Part shown: positions 17,079 through 26,278 of the stretch, in pieces
How the letters are laid out: each line of letters starts with the position of its first letter
Position numbering within the stretch: the stretch's first letter is position 1
NCBI GenBank assembly: GCA_018336015.1
Contig: JAGXQZ010000029.1
Span: 1 to 64,000, forward strand
DNA length: 64,000 bases
Direction: 5' to 3'
Source: Algoriphagus sp.
Lineage (GTDB): Bacteria; Bacteroidota; Bacteroidia; Cytophagales; Cyclobacteriaceae
Made by a program: the position numbers and the translations under genes
Notes under the pieces: model-generated
What the model saw: only the letters and a program-made list of their open reading frames with translations
The model's database searches: none
Told to the model about the DNA's origin: nothing

Positions 17079-17111
17079 AGACCTGGCAGGTTTCGAAAAC
17101 CTGCCAGGTCT
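17079..17111. repeat. REP-like 33-bp palindrome
   Basis: A perfect 15-bp inverted repeat, AGACCTGGCAGGTTT / AAACCTGCCAGGTCT, has a 3-base loop (CGA). It lies just past the rhomboid stop codon, between convergent genes. The ACCTGGCAGGTTT core resembles intergenic palindromes seen in many Bacteroidota genomes. It may terminate or stabilise the operon transcript; there is no strong T-run after it on the plus strand. Confidence 0.65.
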
Positions 17112-17118
17112 GATTATC

Positions 17119-17153
17119 AAAAAAAGGCCTCCAGAGTTTTCTGAAGGCCTTTT
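17119..17153 (-). terminator. Rho-independent terminator of the BNR/VPS10-like gene
   Basis: On the minus strand a stem of 13 pairs (AAAGGCCTTCAGA with TCTGGAGGCCTTT, one G-U) and an AAAC loop is followed by a T-run. It begins four bases after the stop codon at 17157. Confidence 0.8.
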
Positions 17154-17156
17154 GCA

Positions 17157-20100
17157 TTACTTCTTGATTTCCAATTTGGTTTTCATTTCCTCAATATTGA
17201 GCAGTCGGGATATCTGCTCCCGTTCCAGTTTTCGGAATCGAGCCAGCTGCACATCGATTTGCTCGGTCAGCTCTTTTCTTACCGCTTCGGACTGATCCGT
17301 TGGCTTGAAATCTCCATTGCCCACCACACTGCTCAAATGAGCCAGTTTGTTATTGAGACGAATCGGAAAGTTCAGCGGATCCTGACCACTTCGATTTTTG
17401 GTCTGATAGAGCGTCTCCTCAATTTCCTGCATTTCAGCTTTGATGGCTTCCAGATTGTCAGGTTTGGTAGAAAGTGAATCCAACTCGGATCGATACGCCC
17501 GAATCAGCTTGATGGTCTGATGGGTTTCGGTGATTTTATCCCGCACAGCCAAAAGGAAATTGTATTGTTCTTCCAATTCTGCCTGAGTGGATTCATAGCG
17601 AGGATCTGCCAATACCTTGAAGCTTTGTTCTTGCGCTTGGCCATCCACCGTCATTTTCACTTTGTAGCTTCCCGGAACTACTTTAGGTCCACGTAGGTTG
17701 GCTGCCCACATGATGAGTCCGTCGAAGCCTTCGGCATTTTCCGCTCTCAGGTTCCAATTGAATTCACCCGCACCTTCTTTGACTTTCAAAGTATCTCCAT
17801 TCACCCCTTTGGTAGAGAACCAGCGGATGCGTTCATTTTTCTCATTGAAGAATTCGATTTTCAATTCCTGTTTCGGCTTTTCCTTCAGGAAATAATAGAC
17901 TAGAACGCCACCCGGACGGTTGGAACCATTGGTCAGGCTGTTTCGCTTGACGCCATCGATTCGGTATGAATCCTGTGGCTTGTAGAGATGGAAGGCCTTG
18001 TTTGCAATTCCTGGCTCAGCCTGATGGAGTACAGTCAGATCATCAATGATCCAGAACGAACGGCCTTGAGTGGCTGCGATGAGGTTATTTTCCTTGATGG
18101 TCAGATCAGTGATTGGTACGATCGGCAGATTCAACTGAAGTGAATGCCAGCTAGCCCCATCGTCTTTGGAATAATACATACCCGTCTCGGTACCGGCATA
18201 GAGCATTCCTTTTTTCACAGGATCAGCTCTTACCACTCGGGTAAAATGCTCGGCATCGATACCTGAAACGATCTTGGTCCAGGTTTTTCCATAATCCTTC
18301 GTTTTGTATAGGTAAGGTGCATAGTTACCGCTCTTATAACCGGTTGCCGCAAAATATGCCTCCCCAGCTTCGAATGGACTGGCCTCGATCGAATTGATTT
18401 GCAGCCACTCCGGCATGTCTTTCGGAGTCACATTTTGCCAGGTTTTTCCATTATCCAAAGTCACATGCACCAATCCGTCATCCGAACCCGCCCAAATGAT
18501 TCCTTGCTTTACAGGAGACTCAGCTGCTGTAAAGATGGTCGCATAGTATTCTACCGAAGTATTGTCTTTGGTGATCGGGCCTCCTGATGGACCGAGTTTG
18601 CTCTTGTCATTTCGGGTCAGGTCAGGAGAAAAGACCTCCCAGCTTTGGCCTTCATTGGTCGAGCGGTGAAACTGATTACTGGTCGTGTAGAGTAGCTTTG
18701 GATTATGTGGGGAAAAGAAAATCGGGAAGTTCCATTGGAATCGGTACTTCATACCCTCAGCGCCATGGCCCATTGGGTTGTCAGGCCATACGTTGACCGT
18801 GCGGGAAGTTCCATTGCGGTGATTTTCTCGGGTCAAGAGACCTCCATAGGAACCGCCATACACGATGTCGTTATCCAAAGGATCAGGAGCAATCCAGCCC
18901 GATTCACCACCTGCTGTAGGCTCCCAATCGGCTTCAGTAATCGCTCCACCATCATTTCGGTGACGGATTCTAACGGTAGAATTGTCTTGCTGCGCACCAT
19001 AGATTCGATAAGGGAAGCTATTATCCGTAGTCACTCGATAAAACTGAGAGGTTGGCTGATTCATATAAGTGGACCAAGTCGCCCCACCGTCTTCGGAAAC
19101 TTGCGCTCCCCCGTCATCTGCAATGATCATTCGCTGATTGTTGGTTGGATCGATCCAGAGATCATGGTGATCTCCGTGAGGAGCTTCGAAGTTTTTGAAG
19201 GTCTTTCCACCATCTGTGGACTTATGGTAATCCACGTTGAGCACATAAAGGGTCTCCTCGTCTTGGGTATCTGCATAGATTCGGGAATAGTACCACGCAC
19301 GCTGACGCAGGTTTCGGTCTTCATTTACCCGTTCCCAGGTTTGGCCTGCATCTTTGGAGGTAAATACACCACCGTTGTCATTCTCAATAATGGCGTAAAG
19401 TCGGTTGGAGTTTTTCGGAGAAACGGTAATTCCCATGATACCGAGCACTCCTTTGGGGAAAGTAGCTTTAGCCGAAAGTTCATCCCAAGTTTTACCCCCA
19501 TCAATGGATTTAAACATCTTGGAACCGGGACCACCGCTTTCCAAGCTATAAGGAGTGCGTTTCAATTCCCAAGTGGTCGCATAGATCACATCGGGATTAT
19601 TCGGATCCAAAATCAGATCTACCGCACCGGAAACGTCATTTACGAACAGAACTTTTTGCCAAGTAGCCCCGCCGTCGGTAGTCTTGTAAACGCCACGGGT
19701 AGCATCAGGCTTGAAAATATCGCCTAGGACTGCAGCATAGACCACATTGGGATTGGATGGATGAATGCGAAGACGAGAGACGAAGCGACTTTTGTCAAGA
19801 CCCGCTCGGGACCAGGTCTTTCCTGCATCTGCGCTTTTCCAAATTCCGTAACCGAAAGAAACATTGCCTCGAACGGTTTTTTCACCACCACCTGCATAGA
19901 CTATTGAAGTATCGCTCTCTGATACAGCTACCGCCCCCATTGAGCCCCCAAAGAAGCCGTCGGAGACAGATTTCCAGGTTTGTCCCGCATTGGTTGTTTT
20001 CCAGATACCTCCACCTGTGGAAGCGAAATAGTAGGTCTTATCACTGCCTTTGACGCCTGATACAGCATCTGCCCGACCTCCTCGAAAAGGACCGATCAGT

Positions 20101-20219
20101 CGCCACTGAACAGCATCATAGACTTTGGGTTCAGGAATCTGCTGGGCAGACAACGAATTGCCAAGCAGCAGTAAAATAAGCAGTAGGCCAGACCAGGCTG
20201 TTTTTAAATTTGTATTCAT
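17157..20219 (-). CDS. Exported BNR-repeat protein, VPS10/sortilin-like beta-propeller
   Basis: A 1020-residue secreted protein. A signal peptide (WSGLLLILLLLGNSLSAQQ) is followed by WRLIGPFRGGRADAVSGV and many Asp-box (BNR) repeats of the S-x-D-x-G-x-T-W type: KTTNAGQTWKSV, KSADAGKTWSRA, KTTDGGATWQKV, KSIDGGKTWDEL, TSKDAGQTWERV, STNEGQSWEVF, YSKDDGASWHSL. Two beta-propellers are expected over residues 30-720. The C-terminal 250 residues include a beta-sandwich-like part and a helical coil (EAIKAEMQEIEETLYQTKNR). Such proteins are annotated as VPS10-domain or glycosyl hydrolase BNR proteins; no glycosidase active site is evident to me. Long plus-strand frames inside it are shadows. A secretion tag of the Por type was not seen. 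Confidence 0.85.
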   Translation of the reverse strand: MNTNLKTAWSGLLLILLLLGNSLSAQQIPEPKVYDAVQWRLIGPFRGGRADAVSGVKGSDKTYYFASTGGGIWKTTNAGQTWKSVSDGFFGGSMGAVAVSESDTSIVYAGGGEKTVRGNVSFGYGIWKSADAGKTWSRAGLDKSRFVSRLRIHPSNPNVVYAAVLGDIFKPDATRGVYKTTDGGATWQKVLFVNDVSGAVDLILDPNNPDVIYATTWELKRTPYSLESGGPGSKMFKSIDGGKTWDELSAKATFPKGVLGIMGITVSPKNSNRLYAIIENDNGGVFTSKDAGQTWERVNEDRNLRQRAWYYSRIYADTQDEETLYVLNVDYHKSTDGGKTFKNFEAPHGDHHDLWIDPTNNQRMIIADDGGAQVSEDGGATWSTYMNQPTSQFYRVTTDNSFPYRIYGAQQDNSTVRIRHRNDGGAITEADWEPTAGGESGWIAPDPLDNDIVYGGSYGGLLTRENHRNGTSRTVNVWPDNPMGHGAEGMKYRFQWNFPIFFSPHNPKLLYTTSNQFHRSTNEGQSWEVFSPDLTRNDKSKLGPSGGPITKDNTSVEYYATIFTAAESPVKQGIIWAGSDDGLVHVTLDNGKTWQNVTPKDMPEWLQINSIEASPFEAGEAYFAATGYKSGNYAPYLYKTKDYGKTWTKIVSGIDAEHFTRVVRADPVKKGMLYAGTETGMYYSKDDGASWHSLQLNLPIVPITDLTIKENNLIAATQGRSFWIIDDLTVLHQAEPGIANKAFHLYKPQDSYRIDGVKRNSLTNGSNRPGGVLVYYFLKEKPKQELKIEFFNEKNERIRWFSTKGVNGDTLKVKEGAGEFNWNLRAENAEGFDGLIMWAANLRGPKVVPGSYKVKMTVDGQAQEQSFKVLADPRYESTQAELEEQYNFLLAVRDKITETHQTIKLIRAYRSELDSLSTKPDNLEAIKAEMQEIEETLYQTKNRSGQDPLNFPIRLNNKLAHLSSVVGNGDFKPTDQSEAVRKELTEQIDVQLARFRKLEREQISRLLNIEEMKTKLEIKK

Positions 20220-20317
20220 GTAAGGTCTTGTTGATTGGGTTTCAAATTAAAAATTAGCTGATTGAATCAAATATTTAATTCAAATATTGATAAAGGGCGA
20301 AGAAAAGTAAGGTAAAG

Positions 20318-20348
20318 GCAAAAAAAAACCCCTTCCAAAGAAGAGGTT
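20318..20348 (-). terminator. Rho-independent terminator of rplU-rpmA
   Basis: On the minus strand AACCTCTTC pairs with GAAGGGGTT (one G-U) around a TTTG loop, then runs into nine or more T. It starts 24 bases past the rpmA stop. On the plus strand the G-U becomes a C-A mismatch, so the signal is strand-specific. Confidence 0.8.
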
Positions 20349-20371
20349 TTGATACTTTGAGTGAGTAGTAC

Positions 20372-20632
20372 TTAAGCCTGAGATGGAACGATGTGAACGT
20401 AAGATCTACCGTCAGCTTTGGTCTTGAAAGCAACTACACCATCAGTCAATGCGAACAAGGTATGATCCTTACCAACACCAACATTTAGGCCTGCATGATG
20501 CTTAGTACCTCTTTGTCTTACAATGATGTTACCAGCGATTACCGCTTCACCGCCAAATTTTTTCACACCCAATCTTTTGGAATGTGACTCACGACCGTTT
20601 TTGGAACTACCTACACCTTTTTTGTGTGCCAT
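20372..20632 (-). CDS. rpmA: 50S ribosomal protein L27
   Basis: An 86-residue ribosomal protein located near the peptidyl-transferase centre of the large subunit. The sequence [20 protein letters not shown], then [22 protein letters not shown], is the L27 signature and the length is standard. The extreme N-terminus lacks the cleavable extension found in Firmicutes. It follows rplU on the same strand with a 35-base gap, the conserved bacterial pair. Confidence 0.98.
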   Translation of the reverse strand: MAHKKGVGSSKNGRESHSKRLGVKKFGGEAVIAGNIIVRQRGTKHHAGLNVGVGKDHTLFALTDGVVAFKTKADGRSYVHIVPSQA

Positions 20633-20667
20633 GGTTTTATTCGTTTATGATTTCCTCAGGGAAAATC

Positions 20668-20979
20668 TTAGAGTGAAATATTTTCGATCAATACTTTGGT
20701 GAAGTCTTGTCTGTGACCATTCTTCTTTTTGTAGCCTTTTCTACGCTTCTTTTTGAAGACAATCACTTTGTCACCTTTTACATGATCCAGGATTTTCCCG
20801 GACACCTTGGCTCCAGCAATAACGGGAGCACCTACAGATACAGTGCCATTGGCTTCTGCCAAGAGGACCTGATCAAATTCGACGGAAGCGCCAGCTTCGC
20901 CTGCCAATTTAGGGGCATAGACGTACTGATCTTTTGTTACTTTGAACTGCTTTCCTGCGATGTTAACAATTGCGTACAT
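20668..20979 (-). CDS. rplU: 50S ribosomal protein L21
   Basis: A 103-residue 23S-rRNA-binding protein of the large subunit. It starts [20 protein letters not shown] and contains [31 protein letters not shown], the family signature. A longer frame to 21048 was rejected, because the family starts at MYAIV and a perfect -7 element (TATATTTG, minus strand) lies within the longer frame. First gene of the rplU-rpmA operon, facing away from the long spacer before nrdB. Confidence 0.97.
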   Translation of the reverse strand: MYAIVNIAGKQFKVTKDQYVYAPKLAGEAGASVEFDQVLLAEANGTVSVGAPVIAGAKVSGKILDHVKGDKVIVFKKKRRKGYKKKNGHRQDFTKVLIENISL

Positions 20980-21006
20980 GAGAATTGATTTATCGAAATC
21001 GGAGTG

Positions 21007-21014
21007 CAAATATA
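21007..21014 (-). promoter_or_regulatory. -7 promoter element of rplU-rpmA
   Basis: Minus-strand TATATTTG (perfect TAnnTTTG) lies 27 bases before the rplU ATG, with a T-rich TTTTTTTG tract about 16 bases further upstream. Confidence 0.6.
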
Positions 21015-21272
21015 GAGAAGGAAAATTGAACAAAAAAACTTTCCCCAAATTTCAACCACTTGATCCTAGATATCCTGTTCAATTTAAAGGGATTGGGCTA
21101 GAATTGTAGAGCGAAAAATAAGATTTTGTTCAAAGACCATAGGTTTTAACTCCTTGAACGGGTTGCTAAACTGGAATTCCCAAATAATCACTTTTCATAA
21201 AAATTGATAAGTCAGACTTCCTTCGCGTGGCTGATCTTTTGAAATAACTACGCTATAAATACAGCCAAATTC

Positions 21273-21560
21273 TGTGCATAAAATTCCTTACGTTTTTATC
21301 CTAAGATTGACAACTGTAGAATTTACTTCAGTGGAAAAATTGAGCCAATCTATTGGGATTCAGCTGTTAAAAAAATTAACAAATTATCAACGGATTATGA
21401 CTCTTGGTCAATTTTTATGCCTGAGATTGATGTGGAAAACTTTTTTCAAATTGTTGAAAATTATTAAAAAGGGCTAAAATGGCTATTTTAATTGATGTAT
21501 AGGTTACATTATGATATCTTATATAATTGATTTTAAATATTTTATCATTTTTTCGACCTT
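21273..21560. other. AT-rich non-coding region with DnaA-box-like sites; possible replication origin (speculative)
   Basis: This is part of the longest gene-free stretch in the window (20980-21733). It contains TGTGCATAA at 21273-21281, a perfect match to the DnaA box consensus TTATnCACA read on the other strand. TGTGGAAAA at 21431-21439 has one mismatch to TGTGGATAA, and there are weaker relatives (TTATCCTAA near 21297, TGTTGAAAA near 21452). A strongly AT-rich tract follows at about 21480-21560, as in a DNA unwinding element. Highly expressed rplU and nrdB diverge from it. Two good boxes are weak proof. A 67-codon frame at 21274-21477 shows no family features and was not called. Confidence 0.22.
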
Positions 21561-21586
21561 AGGTCAATTTTGGCCTAAATTAGGTC
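21559..21586 (+). promoter_or_regulatory. TTAGGTC repeat block upstream of nrdB
   Basis: TTAGGTC occurs at 21559-21565 and 21580-21586, exactly 21 bases (two helical turns) apart. GGCCTAA lies between them at 21572-21578. As DNA this could be a dimeric operator. As RNA the middle segment could pair with either flanking copy, a mutually exclusive arrangement. A degenerate -7 element (CAATTTTG, 21565-21572) overlaps it. It is not an NrdR box. Confidence 0.35.
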
Positions 21587-21676
21587 TGGTGAAAGTTTTT
21601 TTTTATGATTTTGCTTTACATATTTGTTGAAAGCTGTTCTGAAAAGGCAGCTTTTGCTTTCACCAGCCCTTCAGAA
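21586..21676 (+). ncRNA. Candidate structured 5' leader (pseudoknot-capable) of the nrdB-nrdA transcript
   Basis: The region can form three helices. P1 is a perfect 10-bp pairing, CTGGTGAAAG (21586-21595) with CTTTCACCAG (21657-21666). P2 is nested 7-bp, AAAGCTG (21630-21636) with CAGCTTT (21648-21654). The apical loop of P2 contains TTCTGAA (21637-21643), which is exactly complementary to TTCAGAA just 3' of P1 (21670-21676), giving a possible 7-bp pseudoknot. The element ends 57 bases before the nrdB start codon. I recognise no known riboswitch class. Only sequence pairing supports it; covariation in relatives is untested. Confidence 0.4.
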
Positions 21677-21733
21677 GACAAGTATAACGGCCCAAAACCA
21701 TTCCACTTGAGTTAACCAAATACTAAGAGAACG

Positions 21734-22714
21734 ATGCAGCAAGAGCCTATTTTGCAGGAGAACAAAAACAGATTTGTCCTATTCCCGATTCAGCATGCCG
21801 ATATATGGCAATACTATAAAAAAGCTGAGGCGAGTTTTTGGACAGCAGAGGAGATCGATTTGAGTCAGGACTTAACAGACTGGAAAAATCTCAATGATGG
21901 GGAGAGACATTTTATATCTCATGTATTGGCGTTTTTTGCAGCCTCCGACGGTATAGTTAATGAAAATTTGGCGGAGCACTTTGTAGCAGAAGTGCAATAT
22001 ACGGAAGCCAAATTTTTCTACGGGTTTCAAATTGCCATGGAAAATATCCATTCAGAAACCTATTCCCTTCTTATTGACACCTACATTAAAGATGCTGTAG
22101 AAAGAGATCGATTACTAAATGCTATTGAGCATATCGATTGCGTAAAAAAGAAGGCTGAGTGGGCACTTCGCTGGATTGACAACGGAAACTTTCAGGAAAG
22201 ATTGATCGCTTTTGCAGCAGTGGAAGGTATCTTCTTCTCTGGTTCCTTTTGTTCTATTTTCTGGTTGAAGAAAAGAGGCTTGATGCCAGGACTCACTTTC
22301 TCCAATGAATTGATCTCGCGAGACGAAGGTCTTCATTGTGACTTTGCATGCCACCTTTATACCAAGCATGTCATCAATCAACTCCCGAAAGAGACTGTAC
22401 GGGAAATCATCATGGACGCTGTTGCCATCGAAAAAGAGTTCGTCACAGATGCACTTCCAGTGAGATTGATTGGTATGAACTCCGATTTGATGTGCCAATA
22501 CATCGAATTTGTGGCTGACCGTCTATTGATGGAATTAGGCTGTGAGAAAGTATGGAACAGCACCAATCCATTTGATTTTATGGACATGATCTCACTTCAG
22601 GGTAAAACCAACTTCTTTGAGAAGCGAGTGGGTGATTATCAAAAAGCCGGAGTGATGAAATCTACCGAACCTGCTGAAAGCGCTGCACGATTCTCCATTG
22701 AGGAGGACTTTTAA
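21734..22714 (+). CDS. nrdB: Ribonucleoside-diphosphate reductase, small (beta) subunit, class I
   Basis: The 326-residue radical-bearing subunit that works with NrdA to make deoxyribonucleotides under oxic conditions. Diiron ligands are recognisable: Asp72 ([11 protein letters not shown]), Glu103 and His106 in ENIHSETY, Glu164, and Glu198/His201 in [11 protein letters not shown]. Tyr110, four residues after His106, is in the radical-tyrosine position, so this is a tyrosyl-radical type rather than the Phe/Mn-Fe type. The acidic C-terminus (FSIEEDF) is the tail that binds NrdA. It is followed by nrdA after 42 bases and preceded by an unusual long leader region. Confidence 0.96.
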   Translation: MQQEPILQENKNRFVLFPIQHADIWQYYKKAEASFWTAEEIDLSQDLTDWKNLNDGERHFISHVLAFFAASDGIVNENLAEHFVAEVQYTEAKFFYGFQIAMENIHSETYSLLIDTYIKDAVERDRLLNAIEHIDCVKKKAEWALRWIDNGNFQERLIAFAAVEGIFFSGSFCSIFWLKKRGLMPGLTFSNELISRDEGLHCDFACHLYTKHVINQLPKETVREIIMDAVAIEKEFVTDALPVRLIGMNSDLMCQYIEFVADRLLMELGCEKVWNSTNPFDFMDMISLQGKTNFFEKRVGDYQKAGVMKSTEPAESAARFSIEEDF

Positions 22715-22756
22715 TATCCACTTTTCTACCACCAATCATCCTAAAATCGCCTGTAT

Positions 22757-25153
22757 ATGTTAGTAATCAAAAGAGACGGAAGAAGAGAATCAGTACGATT
22801 CGACAAGATCACTGCAAGGATAGAAAACCTTTGCTATGAGCTAGACCCAAAATTCATCCAGCCCATTGAAGTAGCCAAAAAGGTCATCGACGGCCTATAT
22901 GACGGCGTGACGACTTCAGAGTTGGATAATCTGGCTGCAGAGGTCTGCGCTTCCTTGACGGTAAGGCATCCCGATTACGCAATTTTAGCTGCAAGAATTG
23001 CGATTTCAAACCTGCACAAAACTACCAGTCAGTCTTTTTCCAATACCATGAAAAGACTCTATACCTATGTCAACCCAAAGACAGGCGAAAATGCTCAATT
23101 GATTGATACCGAGGTATACGGAATTATCAAAAAATATGCAGCTAAACTCGATGAGGCGATCGATTACAAGAGAGACTTTGGCTATGACTATTTTGGATAC
23201 AAGACTCTCGAAAAAAGTTACTTAATTCGTTTGGACGGCAAAGTGGTGGAAAGACCTCAGCACATGCTGATGCGAGTAGCCGTAGGCATCCATAAAGAAG
23301 ATATCGATTCTGCGATCGAGACATATAATCTGCTTTCAGAAAAGTGGTTTACACATGCCACTCCTACCCTCTTCAATGCCGGAACGCCAAAACCGCAGCT
23401 TTCTTCTTGCTTCCTTCTCACGATGAAGGATGATAGCATAGATGGAATCTATGATACCTTAAAGCAGTGCGCAAAAATTTCTCAGTCGGCAGGTGGAATT
23501 GGTCTTTCTATTCATCATGTAAGAGCCAAAGGCAGTTACATCAAAGGAACCAATGGGGTTTCTAACGGTATCGTACCGATGCTCAGAAACTTTGATATGA
23601 CAGCTCGATACGTGGATCAAGGCGGTGGAAAGAGAAAAGGAAGCTTCGCGATTTACCTTGAGCCTTGGCATGCAGATATTAAAGATTTCCTCGAATTGAA
23701 GCGAAATCACGGTAAAGAAGAAATGCGTGCCAGAGACTTATTCTATGCGCTTTGGATTCCTGACTTGTTTATGAAGCGAGTAGAGAAAAACGAAGAATGG
23801 TCACTTTTTTGTCCTAACGAGGCTCCAGGTCTTTCCGATTGCCATGGAGAAGAATTCGAAAGATTGTATGAAAAATACGAGCGCGAAGGCAGAGCCAGAG
23901 AAACAATCAAAGCACAGGAGCTTTGGTTTGAGGTCTTAGAATCTCAAATCGAAACAGGAACTCCATACATGCTGTACAAAGATGCCGCTAACGGTAAATC
24001 CAACCAAAAGAATTTGGGCACCATCAAGTCGTCCAATCTATGTACTGAGATCATCGAATACACAGCTCCAGATGAAGTAGCAGTATGTAACTTGGCTTCT
24101 ATTGCTCTACCAAAATATGTAACTGAAGGCCCTGATGGAAAACTATTCTTCGATCATAATAAACTTTATGAAATCACGAAGGTCGCTACCAAAAACCTAA
24201 ACAAGGTGATCGACATCAATTACTATCCAGTGGAAGAGGCACGAAGGTCAAATTTCAGACACAGACCTATTGGATTGGGCGTTCAAGGTTTGGCTGATGC
24301 TTTCATTATGCTGAGAATGCCGTTTGATTCTCCAGAAGCAAGAGGTTTGAATGAGGATATCTTTGAGACCATCTACTATGCCGCTGCTGAGACTTCCATG
24401 GAATTAGCCAAAACTCAAGGAACGTATGAAACCTATGAGGGCAGCCCAGCATCCAAAGGAATTCTCCAATTTGATATGTGGGGGGTTACTCCAAAGTCAG
24501 GCAGATGGAATTGGGATCAGTTGAAAGAGAAAATCAAAAAGTATGGCATGAGAAACTCCCTTTTGGTGGCTCCTATGCCGACAGCTTCTACCTCACAAAT
24601 TCTAGGTAACAATGAGTGCTTTGAGCCATACACCTCAAACCTCTACACCAGAAGAACCCTTTCAGGTGAATTCATCATGGTAAATAAGCACTTGATGAAA
24701 GACCTGATTGACTTAGGCATGTGGAATGACACCATGAGAAATCGGTTGATCTCTACCAATGGTTCCGTACAAAATGTGCCTGGTATTCCTCAAAACATCA
24801 AGGATCTTTACAAAACCGTTTGGGAAATCTCACAAAAAGTAATCATTGATATGGCGGCTGACAGAGGTGCTTACATCTGCCAGTCTCAAAGCATGAACAT
24901 ATTCATGCAGGATCCAAACTTTGGAAAGCTTACCTCCATGCATTTTTATGCTTGGAAAAAAGGATTGAAGACAGGCATGTATTACTTGAGATCTCAGGCA
25001 GCTACTGCAGCCATCAAATTTACACTTGACAAGTCTGCTCTTGAGCCAAAAGTTGAAAAAGCAGCAGAATTGGATAGTGCAAAAAACCAAAAACAAGATG
25101 CAATCGCATGTTCCCTTGACAATCCTGAAGGATGCGAAATGTGCGGCAGTTAA
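22757..25153 (+). CDS. nrdA: Ribonucleoside-diphosphate reductase, large (alpha) subunit, class I
   Basis: The 798-residue catalytic subunit. An N-terminal ATP cone ([26 protein letters not shown]) provides overall allosteric control. Active-site features: SSCFLLTM (first redox Cys), NLCTEI (Asn, thiyl-radical Cys, Glu), CNLASI (second redox Cys) and NLYTRRTL (radical-transfer Tyr). The C-terminus ends EGCEMCGS, the CxxC pair that passes electrons from thioredoxin or glutaredoxin. All residues needed for activity appear present. Co-transcribed with nrdB and closed by a terminator at 25188-25215. Confidence 0.97.
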   Translation: MLVIKRDGRRESVRFDKITARIENLCYELDPKFIQPIEVAKKVIDGLYDGVTTSELDNLAAEVCASLTVRHPDYAILAARIAISNLHKTTSQSFSNTMKRLYTYVNPKTGENAQLIDTEVYGIIKKYAAKLDEAIDYKRDFGYDYFGYKTLEKSYLIRLDGKVVERPQHMLMRVAVGIHKEDIDSAIETYNLLSEKWFTHATPTLFNAGTPKPQLSSCFLLTMKDDSIDGIYDTLKQCAKISQSAGGIGLSIHHVRAKGSYIKGTNGVSNGIVPMLRNFDMTARYVDQGGGKRKGSFAIYLEPWHADIKDFLELKRNHGKEEMRARDLFYALWIPDLFMKRVEKNEEWSLFCPNEAPGLSDCHGEEFERLYEKYEREGRARETIKAQELWFEVLESQIETGTPYMLYKDAANGKSNQKNLGTIKSSNLCTEIIEYTAPDEVAVCNLASIALPKYVTEGPDGKLFFDHNKLYEITKVATKNLNKVIDINYYPVEEARRSNFRHRPIGLGVQGLADAFIMLRMPFDSPEARGLNEDIFETIYYAAAETSMELAKTQGTYETYEGSPASKGILQFDMWGVTPKSGRWNWDQLKEKIKKYGMRNSLLVAPMPTASTSQILGNNECFEPYTSNLYTRRTLSGEFIMVNKHLMKDLIDLGMWNDTMRNRLISTNGSVQNVPGIPQNIKDLYKTVWEISQKVIIDMAADRGAYICQSQSMNIFMQDPNFGKLTSMHFYAWKKGLKTGMYYLRSQAATAAIKFTLDKSALEPKVEKAAELDSAKNQKQDAIACSLDNPEGCEMCGS

Positions 25154-25187
25154 TTTAATTTTCTAGAGTTCGTAAAATGGAGAAAAG

Positions 25188-25215
25188 GCGTTTGATGGTA
25201 TCAAGCGCTTTTTTT
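25188..25215 (+). terminator. Rho-independent terminator of nrdB-nrdA
   Basis: GCGTTTGAT (25188-25196) pairs with ATCAAGCGC (25200-25208; one G-U) around a GGT loop, followed by seven T. It begins 35 bases after the nrdA stop. Confidence 0.8.
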
Positions 25216-25234
25216 ATCTAAAAACCTTTATTTC

Positions 25235-25675
25235 ATGCAAACAGAATTCATTAAAAACAGACTCGGAAAACTACTTTCCAATACCCAGCCAGAATTTGGA
25301 ATCATGACTGCTCAACACATGATCGAACATCTGATTCTTACAATAAAACTTTCTTATGGAAGAGTAACCATTCCTGACTTTGAGCCTAATGAGAAGCAAC
25401 TTGCTCAAAAAAACGCTTTAATCAATTCCGATATGCTTTTTCCCAAAGGGATAAAAGCACCCGGGCTTCCAGATCAGCTGATGGATCTAAAGTATCCAAA
25501 TTTGGATTCAGCAATAGAACAACTTTTAAAGAGTATTTCTGAATATCACCGGACTTTTAATGAAGATAAAAGCCTGACTACGACTCATCCTAGATTCGGA
25601 AAGTTGACCTATGATGAATGGGAAATATTCCACTCCAAACATTTTGAACACCACTTTGGTCAGTTTGGAATTTAA
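25235..25675 (+). CDS. DUF1569 / DinB-like small protein
   Basis: A 146-residue helical protein of the DinB/DUF1569 kind. Histidines in the order expected for a four-helix metal-binding bundle are seen in MTAQHMIEHLILT and in the C-terminal HPRFGKLTYDEWEIFHSKHFEHHFGQFG. That C-terminal signature is the DUF1569 hallmark. Function is unknown; relatives of the fold include thiol transferases and metal-dependent hydrolases. It starts 20 bases after the nrdA terminator and is probably a separate unit. It converges with the DUF502 gene. Confidence 0.78.
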   Translation: MQTEFIKNRLGKLLSNTQPEFGIMTAQHMIEHLILTIKLSYGRVTIPDFEPNEKQLAQKNALINSDMLFPKGIKAPGLPDQLMDLKYPNLDSAIEQLLKSISEYHRTFNEDKSLTTTHPRFGKLTYDEWEIFHSKHFEHHFGQFGI

Positions 25676-25695
25676 CAAAACAATAAAATTTCGAA

Positions 25696-26253
25696 TTAAT
25701 GATCCAAGGGTGAGACTCCACCAGAAACCATAAACTTCATAACTTCTGAACTTTTCACTCCTGTAAGTGGCTTTATCTTTTCCTTTTTTACCAAAAACAC
25801 ATTTCCTGAGACATTATAACTATGAGGGAAATAGACAGCAACAAGATCAGGTTCACCGATGATTGCCATACTTTCTTGCGTAATAAAACCCAATCGAAAC
25901 ATGGAATCACTGATTTGAACGAGTACAGGAGAACTGAATTTCTTCTTTTCTCCAACAAAAGCTCCCATCAAATCCTTGATACTCGTATATAGGAGATTTA
26001 CAAAAGGAATTTTAAAGACTCCTCGCTCAAACCATTCAAAAAATGGCTTGGTAAAGAACAAGCTAGCCAAATAACCTACAAAAGTAATCAGACCCAAAAC
26101 CATCAAAATCCCAATTCCTGGAAATGGAACTGGAATTAACCCATCCAAAAAAATAAATATGGCATAAATGACATATCCTGTGACAGCCAGAGGCACAAGG
26201 ACAAGAAGCCCACGAAGGAAATAAGATAAAATCCGATGGTAAGTGTAACGCAT
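25696..26253 (-). CDS. DUF502 family membrane protein
   Basis: A 185-residue inner-membrane protein with two predicted transmembrane segments (about residues 10-32 and 45-68), then a soluble domain. ERGVFKIPFVNLLYTSIKDLMGAFVGEKKKF and VLVQISDSMFRLGFITQES match DUF502, a widespread family of unknown role. The C-terminus (VSGGVSPLDH) is also typical. It lies downstream of the DUF1080 gene on the same strand but after that gene's terminator, so it is probably transcribed separately. Confidence 0.85.
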   Translation of the reverse strand: MRYTYHRILSYFLRGLLVLVPLAVTGYVIYAIFIFLDGLIPVPFPGIGILMVLGLITFVGYLASLFFTKPFFEWFERGVFKIPFVNLLYTSIKDLMGAFVGEKKKFSSPVLVQISDSMFRLGFITQESMAIIGEPDLVAVYFPHSYNVSGNVFLVKKEKIKPLTGVKSSEVMKFMVSGGVSPLDH

Positions 26254-26278
26254 ATAATTTTACAACATGTAAGAAATT

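Noticed and set aside
18705..19727. 340-codon plus-strand frame opposite the BNR/VPS10-like gene
   Set aside because: Mirror of a repeated coding sequence that has a signal peptide and Asp boxes on the other strand; Ile/Ser/Arg-rich antisense composition.
21274..21477. 67-codon frame in the rplU-nrdB spacer
   Set aside because: Begins at a TTG or similar weak start in AT-rich DNA, shows no motif, and overlaps DnaA-box-like sites; treated as chance.
21480..21733. NrdR-type boxes upstream of nrdB
   Set aside because: No pair resembling ACACwATATATwGTGT was found; the repeats present are TTAGGTC.
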